64,000 bases of DNA from Desulfoscipio geothermicus DSM 3669 (lineage in GTDB: Bacteria; Bacillota; Desulfotomaculia; Desulfotomaculales; Desulfallaceae): positions 62,001 through 126,000 of the forward strand of contig NZ_FOYM01000004.1 in NCBI RefSeq assembly GCF_900115975.1, read 5' to 3'. The notes beneath the pieces were generated by a model. It was not told the DNA's origin. It saw only the letters and a program-made list of their open reading frames with translations, and did not search any database. Positions 42,700-49,804 of this stretch are shown here, piece after piece. Position numbers and translations under genes: made by a program. Numbering within the stretch: the stretch's first letter is position 1; every line of letters begins with the position of its first letter.

Positions 42700-43350
42700 T
42701 CAAGTGCGAAATTTGAGATAATTAATTAATTCATCCCAGAAATCTTTACCCGTTTTCCAGGCAAAGTCTTCCGCCCCCATCATACACCTGCGATGGTAAT
42801 TGCCCGGGGAAGGCCCGGCCAGCACCTGCAGGTGCGGGTGGACCAGGGTACCGCCGGAGTAGGGCATATAGTTCCAATTGGCGGTCATGTAAGCCGCTCC
42901 TGCGGCGTCTTTGGCGGCACACTTTTGCAAAAATAAGACGGCGGCCTCCAAAGAATCATTTACCAAATCAAAACTAATTTCCTCCAGGGGAACGTAATGA
43001 TCGGGAACCATGACCACCACCGCGGAATAGCGGTCATAAGGGGAAAGGTTTGGCACCACCGTAGCCCTGCCCACCCCAATCCGCCCTTCCTCAATAAGAT
43101 CTTTGGGAAATTGCGGGGTCATTTGGAACAGGTTTTCCCCGCAAAACGGGCAGGGGGTTTGCAGTGAGCGCTTCACTGCTTTGGACCAATCCACAATGGG
43201 AAGCTGAAATTTTTTAAAACCGACAACTCTGCTCACATCACCGGTCAACGGGTCGAAACGTTTTTCCACTATCATTTTCTTGGGCGTAAAATTCGACCCG
43301 GGGTCAAGTAAAACTACTTCTTCCCGCACAATGTTTAACTGCAGGCTCAT
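42700..43350 (-). pseudogene. GalT-like nucleotidyltransferase, probably 3'-truncated
   Basis: About 216 aa. The zinc-site-like CPFCGENL and the HIT-superfamily motif GGTLVHPHLQVLAG, with HxHxQ catalytic histidine, match galactose-1-phosphate uridylyltransferase-like proteins. Such proteins usually exceed 300 residues; here the sequence ends DELINYLKFRT close to the transposase remnant, so the C-terminal third is missing. The catalytic motif survives, but the dimer and fold may not. ATG 43350 follows AGGTG. Confidence 0.6.
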
Positions 43351-43396
43351 ATATAACACCTGCCCTCCAAAAATTATAAAATTTGTAATTCCCCAA

Positions 43397-43545
43397 CTAC
43401 TTAACCACTAATACAGGACAGTGCGACTGTTGGATAACCCTTCGGCTAACGCTGCCCAGCAGCATACCTTTAAAGTCGCCGCGCCCCCTGGTGCCGACAA
43501 CAATTAAGTCGCAATTATTATTACAGCCATCCGCAACCTTATCAA
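43397..43545 (-). pseudogene. UspA C-terminal fragment
   Basis: Starting right after the HAD stop codon, the minus strand reads [20 protein letters not shown] and on to SHCPVLVVK and a stop, about 49 residues. It equals the end of a UspA protein, including the ATP-binding motif, and resembles the intact UspA at 3.4 kb. The N-terminal two-thirds are missing, joined out to the HAD gene by deletion. The order HAD-usp next to a fluoride riboswitch repeats the fluoride gene set of the window start. Confidence 0.75.
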
Positions 43546-44016
43546 CTACAGGCGTAGGGTTGCAATCAAACGTTTGGGCTGCAGCAGCAGCTCCAGTCCT
43601 TCATTAATATCTTTTACCGCCACATCAGCATTTTGCAGCGCCTGCACGGAAGTTCCCTCCGGCCCTAAAACCACAATGCCCAGGGCCGCTTTTGCCAGCA
43701 TCAGCCTGTCGTTGGCGCCGTTGCCCACCGCCACTGTATGCTCTGCCCCCAGGCGTTCCACAAAGGCTTCTTTTTCATCGCCCCCGATCGGCTGGGCCAG
43801 GATCTGAACGGTGCCTTTGATGCCTTTGCATTCACTCCGGCACTTGCCGAAGGTGTCGGCAGTAAGGATGTGTACTTCGAGACTCTCGCTGAGCTGATTT
43901 AACCTTTCTTCGACGCCGGGCAGCAGTATGCCGTCTTTGGCCATCGTGCCGTTATAATCCAGCACGATGTATTTTAGCTGCAGCATGCCGCGGCCGGGTA
44001 TATCCACGGAAATCAC
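43546..44016 (-). CDS. HAD-family soluble P-type-ATPase-like phosphatase, copy 2
   Basis: 156 aa, nearly identical to the gene at 2017-2487: motif [12 protein letters not shown] and motif [19 protein letters not shown] are intact. The GGAGGTG site and the GTG start are also shared, and similarity begins at the ribosome-binding site, so the copies come from a duplication in inverted orientation. Here the gene follows an XRE regulator in a unit led by a fluoride riboswitch. That supports a role in fluoride tolerance, perhaps hydrolysis of a fluoride-inhibited phosphate compound, which is inference. Confidence 0.8.
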   Translation of the reverse strand: MISVDIPGRGMLQLKYIVLDYNGTMAKDGILLPGVEERLNQLSESLEVHILTADTFGKCRSECKGIKGTVQILAQPIGGDEKEAFVERLGAEHTVAVGNGANDRLMLAKAALGIVVLGPEGTSVQALQNADVAVKDINEGLELLLQPKRLIATLRL

Positions 44017-44074
44017 GCTTTACACCTCCTTTCGATGGGAATTATTTGCGCGCTGGCGCCTTCACCCAACTTGA

Positions 44075-44593
44075 TTAAGTTTTGCAAGTTAACCACGGGA
44101 GGTTCTTTAAAATGCTTAAGACTACTTCCTGCTCCACGGTTAAACCAGCTTGATTGCCGTCTTTATTGCCCTCCGTCAAGCCAAACAAATAATCCAGGCT
44201 GACGTTGAAATAACTGGCAATTTTTAAAGACAGCAGGTAACCGGGGGGCCTGCGCCCTGATTCGCAGCCGGCCAGCACGGATTTACGACAGTCCAGTATT
44301 TCCGCCAATTGCTCCTGGGTCAGGCCGGATAGTTTACGCAAGCTGTGCAGCCGCTCTGCAAATACAGGCAGGTTTTCCGCAATTTGCTTCATTTCTGCCC
44401 GGGCCATCAATTCCGCCAGCGGCTGTTCCAGCGCCCTGGCCAGTTTCCTGACCATGCGCGGGGTAGGTTTTCTGCTGCCCTGCTCCAGCCTGCATAAAGT
44501 GCTGGGATCTATCCCCGCTAAACGGGCCAGTTCCTTTTGGGTCAAGTTTTTTTTATTGCGGAGCTGTTTCAGGTAATTGCCGAATGTTTGCAT
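44075..44593 (-). CDS. Double XRE-type helix-turn-helix regulator
   Basis: About 172 aa with two successive XRE domains: the first (residues about 5-60) LRNKKNLTQKELARLAGIDPS, the second (about 75-135) LRKLSGLTQEQLAEILDCRKS. A short C-terminal tail follows. ATG 44593 has an AAGGTGA site; the upstream frame has none. It sits between a fluoride riboswitch and the HAD gene. A regulator under fluoride riboswitch control is unusual and would spread the fluoride signal to other genes. Confidence 0.8.
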   Translation of the reverse strand: MQTFGNYLKQLRNKKNLTQKELARLAGIDPSTLCRLEQGSRKPTPRMVRKLARALEQPLAELMARAEMKQIAENLPVFAERLHSLRKLSGLTQEQLAEILDCRKSVLAGCESGRRPPGYLLSLKIASYFNVSLDYLFGLTEGNKDGNQAGLTVEQEVVLSILKNLPWLTCKT

Positions 44594-44661
44594 AAAATCA
44601 CCTTTCACATGACGCGCTCCAGTTAAGCTAACCAATTACATTACCCGGCTTGTGCGGTAAA

Positions 44662-44740
44662 CAAAAAAGCTCCTACCAAACCCGTTAAAGGTGGTAGGAG
44701 CTATTAGCTTTGCAGCGTTAAGCGAGCTCCATCGCTGTAA
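44662..44740 (-). ncRNA. Fluoride (crcB-motif) riboswitch with terminator, controlling XRE-HAD unit
   Basis: The minus strand reads GCGATGGAGCTCGC, then TTAACGCTGC, then AAAGCTAATAGCTCCTACC. This is the fluoride aptamer pattern with its GATGG...TCGC first hairpin and the conserved GCTAAT...CTCCTACC end. The last arm AGCTCCTACC can instead pair with GGTAGGAGCT to form a terminator stem (44702-44668) followed by TTTTTT. Fluoride binding would free the aptamer side and allow read-through, as in the known ON-switches. It lies about 70 bases before the XRE start. Confidence 0.85.
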
Positions 44741-45112
44741 TATGTAACTTATAACAAATGTAATTGCCCGGAAAGAAACAGTCAATTGTCATATTCTGCA
44801 AAAAATAATGATTATAACCATCCCATGCCTTTGTGCTCGCTTATCCTGGACTATTCTCTAATTTATAATGTTTAATTTGTCATTTAACAATTGTTATTTA
44901 CAATTGCCGCCTTGTTTCATTCCCCGTACAGACATGGTTTAAATGTTTGCCATTGGGGCATAGCGCGGTAACCTAAAACTTCTCTAATATAACTGCACTT
45001 AATATAACATGCACCTGTAAGCAAAGTGGATACCCGGGGTCTTAATTTGTTTTATGCTTGACAAGTATGTGCAATTGTTTAATAATGTTTGTAACTATTG
45101 TTAGTAAGGAAT
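44741..45112. other. Gap without recognisable gene
   Basis: About 370 AT-rich bases. No coding frame of protein-like composition and no stable hairpin is seen. It should contain the promoter of the riboswitch transcript (a TTGACT lies near 44806 on the minus strand with poorly spaced -10). Confidence 0.4.
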
Positions 45113-45246
45113 GGGGACACACCTTCCGTGGTTGTCCAAGATGCGCAAATTTGTAGGGGCGGACGACTCTGTCCGCCCGGTCCGGGCGCGCCTTCCTTGG
45201 TGCTCAAGATGCACAAATTGTATAAATAACGGGGAAGGAATGTCCC
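45113..45246. repeat. GGGGACACACCT palindrome, copy 3, expanded
   Basis: GGGGACACACCTTCC at the left and GGAAGGAATGTCCCT at the right are inverted arms around about 104 bases. Inside are TTGTAGGGGCGGACGACT and its partial complement CCGCCCGGTCCGGG, and the near-direct repeats CCTTCCGTGGTTGTCCAAGA and CCTTCCTTGGTGCTCAAGA. It is the longest copy of the element. Confidence 0.6.
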
Positions 45247-45267
45247 TAACTTATGGAGGTGAAATCT

Positions 45268-45801
45268 GTGGAATGGTTGATTTTAATCTATAAAATACCG
45301 GCTGAGCCTTCCCGGTACCGGGCGTCGGTTTGGAGAAAAATTAAGGAGATCGGGGCGGTTTACCTGCAAAATTCAGTTTGCATCCTGCCGTTTAACAAAA
45401 AAACCGAGCGGGTCTTTCGCAAGATTAAAAATGAAATTGAAAATTACGGCGGTGAGGGGTATTTGATCAAGGCTGATTTTATCGGCCCGGAAAACAAAAT
45501 CATTAATTTGTTTAACGACACCAGGGACGAAGAATATGCCGAGATAATTGAGAAGTGCCACGATTTTTTCTATGAACTGGATGCTGAGGCAAAAGCAGCG
45601 CATTTTACCTATGCCGAGCTGGAAGAAAATGAAGAGGATTTGAAAAAGCTGTACAACTGGTTTGAAAAGGTGCGGGAGCGGGATTATTTCACTTCATTCC
45701 TGCAGGAAAAAACCTACCAACTGCTGGCATCATGCCGGGCTTGCCTGGATAATTTTGGCGACCAGGTGTTCGCCCGGGAAGATATGGACAACATTGATTA
45801 G
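45268..45801 (+). CDS. ChrB-like protein (chromate resistance regulator N-domain)
   Basis: About 177 aa. The segments WLILIYKIPAEPSRYRASVWRKIKEIGAVYLQNSVCILP and ERVFRKIKNEIENYGGEGYL are typical of the ChrB N-terminal domain. Only that domain is present. GTG 45268 is chosen because GGAGGTG precedes it at the right distance, while ATG 45253 overlaps that site. The family is linked to chromate resistance, and an MFS transporter follows within 85 bases, which would be its natural partner. Whether chromate is the ligand here is unsure. Confidence 0.75.
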   Translation: MEWLILIYKIPAEPSRYRASVWRKIKEIGAVYLQNSVCILPFNKKTERVFRKIKNEIENYGGEGYLIKADFIGPENKIINLFNDTRDEEYAEIIEKCHDFFYELDAEAKAAHFTYAELEENEEDLKKLYNWFEKVRERDYFTSFLQEKTYQLLASCRACLDNFGDQVFAREDMDNID

Positions 45802-45884
45802 TCTTTGCGGAGCCGGCCAAATTGCAGCAAATAATAATGACAAATGGTGGGGACCATGATGTCAGAAAGGTGGTTTGGTATTAA

Positions 45885-47048
45885 ATGTTTAACATAATTA
45901 TCCTCGGGCTGACCAGTTTATTAACCGATATTGGCTCCGAAATGGTCTACCCCTTAATTCCGCTGTTTTTAGTGCAGCAGCTGGGGGCCACCCCGGCTGT
46001 TGTCGGATTAATCGAGGGGATAGCCGAGAGCCTGGCTTCCCTGCTTAAAGTTTTTTCCGGTCGGGTATCCGATAAACTGCAGCGCCGCAAGCCGCTGGCC
46101 ATAGCAGGTTACGCTTCTTCCGCGTTATCGAAAATTCTCATCATTGCGGCGGTCTCCTGGGCCTGGGTGCTGGCGGGACGCATCGGGGACCGTTTTGGCA
46201 AAGGGATCAGGACCGCTCCCCGGGATGCCATTATTGCCGATTCCACCGACCCGCGTCAAAAGGGCAAATCCTTCGGACTGCACCGGATGCTGGACACCGC
46301 CGGAGCAGTAATCGGGGTTGCCCTGGCTTATTACTTGTTTACATCATATCAGGGGGATTACCGTCATGTATTCATCTGGTCATTGGTTCCGGCTTTCCTC
46401 GGTGTGCTGATTTTGGCGCTGGTGCGCGAGGCCAAAGAAAAAACGCCTAAAAGTTCGATTAAGGACGTGCCGCTGAATTGGCAATCTTTAAACCCGCGCT
46501 TAAAAGGTTTTTTAATTGTCGTTTTTCTTTTCGCCCTGGGCAATTCATCCAACCAGTTTCTGCTGCTGCGGTCCTCGGACCTGGGGATGCACCCGGCACA
46601 GGTTATTTTACTGTACCTGGTATTTAACGTCAGCTACGCCCTTGTTTCCTTCCCGGCGGGCGTGTTATCGGATAAAATCGGCCGGCGGCAGTTATTGATT
46701 ACCGGCTATTTAATTTATAGCGCCGTTTATTTTGGTTTTGCCCGGGTGCACGATGCCGGCCATCTATGGCTATTATTCATTATTTACGGGCTGTATCACG
46801 GGGTAACGGAAGGCGTGGAAAAAGCTCTTGTGGCCGATGTGGCGCCACAACAACACAGGGCCACCATGCTGGGATTGCATGCCACTTTGGTGGGCATCGG
46901 ATTGCTGCCGGCATCCCTTTTGGCCGGTTTGATCTGGCATTACTTTGGCGCTGCCTATACATTTTATTTCGGGAGTGTTATGGGCCTGCTGGCGGCGCTG
47001 GGCCTGGCGGTGGTGCTAAAAATGGAGGACACCAAACAAGCCGGTTAA
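45885..47048 (+). CDS. MFS transporter, multidrug/resistance type
   Basis: 387 aa with twelve helices. The MFS motif A region reads GRVSDKLQRRKPLAIAGY in the first half and GVLSDKIGRRQLLITGY in the second. GDRFGKGIRTAPRDAIIAD lies after helix 4, a segment typical of a subgroup linked with chromate or metal resistance. It follows the ChrB-like gene and probably shares its transcript. The substrate cannot be determined. Confidence 0.82.
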   Translation: MFNIIILGLTSLLTDIGSEMVYPLIPLFLVQQLGATPAVVGLIEGIAESLASLLKVFSGRVSDKLQRRKPLAIAGYASSALSKILIIAAVSWAWVLAGRIGDRFGKGIRTAPRDAIIADSTDPRQKGKSFGLHRMLDTAGAVIGVALAYYLFTSYQGDYRHVFIWSLVPAFLGVLILALVREAKEKTPKSSIKDVPLNWQSLNPRLKGFLIVVFLFALGNSSNQFLLLRSSDLGMHPAQVILLYLVFNVSYALVSFPAGVLSDKIGRRQLLITGYLIYSAVYFGFARVHDAGHLWLLFIIYGLYHGVTEGVEKALVADVAPQQHRATMLGLHATLVGIGLLPASLLAGLIWHYFGAAYTFYFGSVMGLLAALGLAVVLKMEDTKQAG

Positions 47049-47107
47049 TGTATTTGGCGAAAATAAATATAACTAACAGAGAGCTAGCAAAGCTACATCG
47101 TTTAGCC

Positions 47108-47150
47108 CGTGTTATTGCGAGGAGTTAAGCGACGCGGCAATCTATACTTC
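47108..47150. repeat. ATTGCGAGGAG...CGACGCGGCAAT repetitive palindrome
   Basis: The sequence GTTATTGCGAGGAGTTAAGC followed by GACGCGGCAATCT has the form of a widespread intergenic palindrome of the type ATTGCGAGGAGC-n-GCGACGCGGCAAT. It adjoins copy 4 of the GGGGACA element. Confidence 0.6.
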
Positions 47151-47158
47151 ATAGGAAA

Positions 47159-47212
47159 GGGGACACACCTCCTCTTTAGGGTTTGCAGATTTGGGGTCGG
47201 AGGAATGTCCCC
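47159..47212. repeat. GGGGACACACCT palindrome, copy 4
   Basis: GGGGACACACCTCCTC and GGAGGAATGTCCCC enclose about 24 bases. It lies 75 bases before the YueI-like gene. Confidence 0.65.
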
Positions 47213-47286
47213 AAATACTGCCGCGCTACGCCTATAATGACAAAAGCGGGGCGAGGAAGATATATACCACCGAAAGAGGTTTAAAC

Positions 47287-47883
47287 ATGACAGAACAAGA
47301 TATTCAAGCGGAAGCAATTGGCACATGGATGAATAAAAATGAACTGGAAAAAGCACTGGCCATAGGTATTTACGGGCCTCCGGAACTCAAACACGATGAA
47401 AAAGTTCATTACCTGGGAGAATTTAAGGAGCGGGTTATCAGGCTGCTGACCAGGAAGCAGGTGGCGGAACCGGCCATTTACCCGGAAATAATTGAGGCCC
47501 TAAAGGACAAAAGGGCTGCCAGATTGGTCATCAATGGCGACATTGCTGATTGCTTTATTGAAAAATACGAGGAATTGGCCCGGAAATTGGGAAAGCCTTA
47601 CACGGTGGTGCATGACCCGGAATTAAAAGGGGAAGCCGGTTTAGCCGTGGTCAGCAACGATGCCGTAGACGTAGAAGAATTTAATGTGCCGGATAGAGAA
47701 ATAAGGTTAAGTAAACTGGGGCTTTCCAAAGCTTTAATTAATGCTGCGGGAAAAAAAGTTTGCTCGCATTGCTTAGAAAAAATTATTCGTGCCGACCCCG
47801 GCGAAGTTATCAATTATCATAAGCTTACTATGTCAGATCGTTTTTGGGGGGAGCATTGCCGGGCCTGTGCAAGTAAACCATAA
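47287..47883 (+). CDS. YueI/DUF1694-family protein with Cys-rich tail
   Basis: About 198 aa. The body matches the YueI/DUF1694 family: IYGPPELKHDEKVHYLGEFKERV and AARLVINGDIADCFIEKYEELA. The C-terminal 50 residues are extra, with CSHCLEKIIR and HCRACASKP, two CxxC-like pairs that could bind zinc. ATG 47287 follows GAGG. Function of the family is unknown. The gene ends before the second fluoride riboswitch. Confidence 0.7.
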   Translation: MTEQDIQAEAIGTWMNKNELEKALAIGIYGPPELKHDEKVHYLGEFKERVIRLLTRKQVAEPAIYPEIIEALKDKRAARLVINGDIADCFIEKYEELARKLGKPYTVVHDPELKGEAGLAVVSNDAVDVEEFNVPDREIRLSKLGLSKALINAAGKKVCSHCLEKIIRADPGEVINYHKLTMSDRFWGEHCRACASKP

Positions 47884-47939
47884 GCCGTAACAGTTTTTAA
47901 AGGCAAGCTTTTAGAGTAATTTAATATCAAATGAATTTC

Positions 47940-47967
47940 TTGACTATCTAAACCAAAGTGATATAAA
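47940..47967 (+). promoter_or_regulatory. Promoter of the second fluoride riboswitch
   Basis: TTGACT (47940-47945), 16 bases, TATAAA (47962-47967), then the aptamer begins 19 bases further on. Confidence 0.6.
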
Positions 47968-47985
47968 ATTACCCCAAAAATAACC

Positions 47986-48062
47986 AGGCGATGGGGCCCG
48001 CCGTAGAACCGCCGGTCAGGCTAATAGCTCCTACCAACTTGTGGTGGGAGCTGTTTTTTTTT
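47986..48062 (+). ncRNA. Second fluoride riboswitch with terminator, now in front of a captured spy-like gene
   Basis: GGCGATGGGGCCCGCC forms the first hairpin, followed by GTAGAACCGCC and GGCTAATAGCTCCTACC, the conserved closing part of the fluoride aptamer. AGCTCCTACCA can alternatively pair with TGGTGGGAGCT (48042-48052) and is followed by ten T, a strong terminator. The original downstream gene is missing; 90 bases later begins the duplicated spy-like gene. The riboswitch itself looks functional. Confidence 0.87.
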
Positions 48063-48153
48063 ATGCAATGCACAGGCAATAATATTTTTTTAAAGGCCCC
48101 AAACATAAAACCAATTTACTAAGGAGGAATCAGATGGGAAAGGAGGTGTAATA

Positions 48154-48624
48154 GTGAACAAGAAAATAGTGCTTTTGACCGTTACACTACTTTTGGTATT
48201 CGGTATTGTCCAGGTGGCTGCGGCGGCCGGAATGGGCTGGGGTGGTAACGGCCCGCGTATGCTTAATAGCGATGACTGGGTCAGCCCGGTGGATGCCATA
48301 AATCTCACTGACCAGCAAATCGCTAAAATGCAGGAAATCAGGCAAAAAACCTACGCGCAAACCCGCGACCTGCGCATTAAGCTAATGGACAGCATGCAGG
48401 AGCTGAGGCAGCTACAGCTACAGAAAAACCCGGACAAAGCCAAAATAGACGCCAAGATCAAGGAGATTAACGATCTGCGCGGCAAGCTGTACGGCATCGC
48501 CCAGCAAAGCCGGGAGCAGTGCCGGTCTTTACTTACCCAGGAGCAGTTGGCCCAGATGGCCCAAAACAGGGGCAAATGGGGCCGCGGCTTTCGGGGAGGC
48601 TTTGGGGCCGGCAGCACCCAGTAA
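48154..48624 (+). CDS. Spy/CpxP-like exported helical protein, intact copy of the 17.3-kb gene
   Basis: 156 aa. Signal peptide KKIVLLTVTLLLVFGIVQ with cut after VAAAA, then GMGWGGNGPRMLNSDDWVSP, a helical domain with LTDQQIAKMQEI and LTQEQLAQM (LTxxQ motifs), and a Gly-rich end. It differs from the broken 17.3-kb gene by a few bases and by four extra bases (GATG) that keep the frame. Similarity to that locus begins just 26 bases before the GTG, so the TTCACA promoter was not copied. The nearest promoter is that of the fluoride riboswitch. Ribosome-binding site GGAGGTG is intact. Confidence 0.82.
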   Translation: MNKKIVLLTVTLLLVFGIVQVAAAAGMGWGGNGPRMLNSDDWVSPVDAINLTDQQIAKMQEIRQKTYAQTRDLRIKLMDSMQELRQLQLQKNPDKAKIDAKIKEINDLRGKLYGIAQQSREQCRSLLTQEQLAQMAQNRGKWGRGFRGGFGAGSTQ

Positions 48625-48644
48625 ATGATTTGTTTTGGTAACTG

Positions 48645-48682
48645 AAAAGGGAGGGACGGATTTTATGCGCCCTCCCCTTTTA
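48645..48682 (+). terminator. Hairpin copied with the spy-like gene
   Basis: Same AAAAGGGAGGG/CCCTCCCCTTTT hairpin as at 17836-17873. Confidence 0.5.
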
Positions 48683-48716
48683 ACAACGCCCATGAAGCTC
48701 AGTTTACGCCAGTAAT

Positions 48717-49311
48717 ATTGGATGGGGAAGAAGCCCTGCAAAAAGTGCCCATTCGCCACCCGGACCTGATCCTTTTGGACATCATGCTGCCCAAAAAGGA
48801 CGGCTGGGCAGTGTGCCGGGAAATCAGAAAACAGCTTTCCATACCCATAATTATGCTCACCGCCCGGGGAGAGGAACTGGACCGGGTGCTGGGCCTGGAA
48901 ATGGGGGCGGACGATTACATAACCAAGCCCTTTTCCCCCCGGGAAATGGTGGCCCGGGTTAAAGCCGTATTAAGGCGGATGCACCACGCGGAGGGAAAAA
49001 AAGACGCTGAGGTTATCACATTACCCGGTTTGATCCTAAATAACGCCGCCAAACAGGTGGAAATGAACGGGCAGGTTGTCTCCATGCCCCCCAAGGAGTT
49101 TGAGCTGTTGTGGTTTTTGGCCGGTAACCCGGACCGGGTTTTTTCGCGGGAACAGCTGTTGCAGCAGGTTTGGGAATATGACTACCTGGGTGACCCCCGC
49201 ACCGTGGATACGCATATCAAACGTTTGCGCGAAAAACTCAGCGCCCATATGGGTAAACGCTATATCAAAACGGCCTGGGGCCAGGGCTATAAATTTGAGG
49301 CAGGTAATTAA
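48717..49311 (+). pseudogene. Response regulator duplicate lacking the first 35 codons
   Basis: Relative to the intact gene at 17967, about 164 bases including the start, its ribosome-binding site and the acidic pocket are missing; the join lies after AGTAATAT at 48718. From DGEEALQKVP onward the copy is open to its normal stop and retains LLDIMLPKKDG and the whole winged helix (DPRTVDTHIKRLREKL). TTG 48718 could start a truncated product with intact DNA-binding domain but a crippled receiver. If made, it might compete with the full regulator. Confidence 0.8.
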
Positions 49312-49521
49312 ATGTCGGCCCAGGATACGGCTCGCACCATGTCCGTACTACTGGTCATTGTAGCCACCATAGTGCTGATCGTGGGCGGCATCGGCATCAT
49401 GAACGTTATGTTTGTCTCGGTCAAGGAACGTACCAGGGAGATCGGCATTTTAAAGGCCATCGGGGCCAGGAAAACGGATATTTTGCTTCAGTTTTTGCTG
49501 GAGGCGTTAAGCCACGAATAA
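49312..49521 (+). pseudogene. MacB permease fragment fused to a kinase start codon
   Basis: The ATG is the former start codon of the duplicated histidine kinase, joined after one base to macB sequence ([19 protein letters not shown]). The fragment covers the penultimate part of MacB with [16 protein letters not shown], then jumps from FLLEA directly to the gene end (LSHE). Two internal deletions have thus removed about 5.4 kb and about 0.2 kb. The 69-aa product would have one membrane helix and no function of MacB. Confidence 0.8.
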
Positions 49522-49804
49522 AGGTGCCTGGCACTCCTTAATTTCAATAAAAATAGATATTAAACATTGTTTTTTATCTTTCGGGTAAAGCCGGGTGTTG
49601 GTAAAGAGACCGCATTCGGTAAAGTTTTTTTGTTGGTTTGTGATCATAAGCCCGTCATTCCATTCATGGAGGAGTAACCGGCATTCATCACCCACTTTAA
49701 AAGTGGTGTCTTCTACCGAGAGCTGATAAAAAGAATAGCCGGCAGTATCTTGCAAATTACCGCAAAATGCTGCCGGCTATAAGTTTAGAGTGTTTTTGAC
49801 TAAA
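49522..49804. other. Gap after the condensed duplicate
   Basis: The first 40 bases continue the homology with the region after macB (GGTGCCTGGCACTCCTTAAT). The rest may contain a relic on the minus strand (reads VEDTTFKVGDECRLLLHEW and on), which I cannot assign, and the ADH terminator. Confidence 0.35.
49726..49778 (-). terminator. Terminator of the alcohol dehydrogenase gene
   Basis: On the minus strand AGCCGGCAG and CTGCCGGCT form a stem with a long loop, followed by ATTCTTTTT. Confidence 0.7.

Noticed and set aside
45111-45293. Plus-strand frame of 60 codons before the ChrB-like gene
   Set aside because: It is made almost wholly of the palindromic repeat copy 3 and overlaps the ribosome-binding site of the real gene.
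49507-49755. Minus-strand frame of 82 codons after the macB fragment
   Set aside because: It begins inside the terminator stem of the alcohol dehydrogenase and runs through duplicated repeat sequence; at best a relic of an unknown gene.
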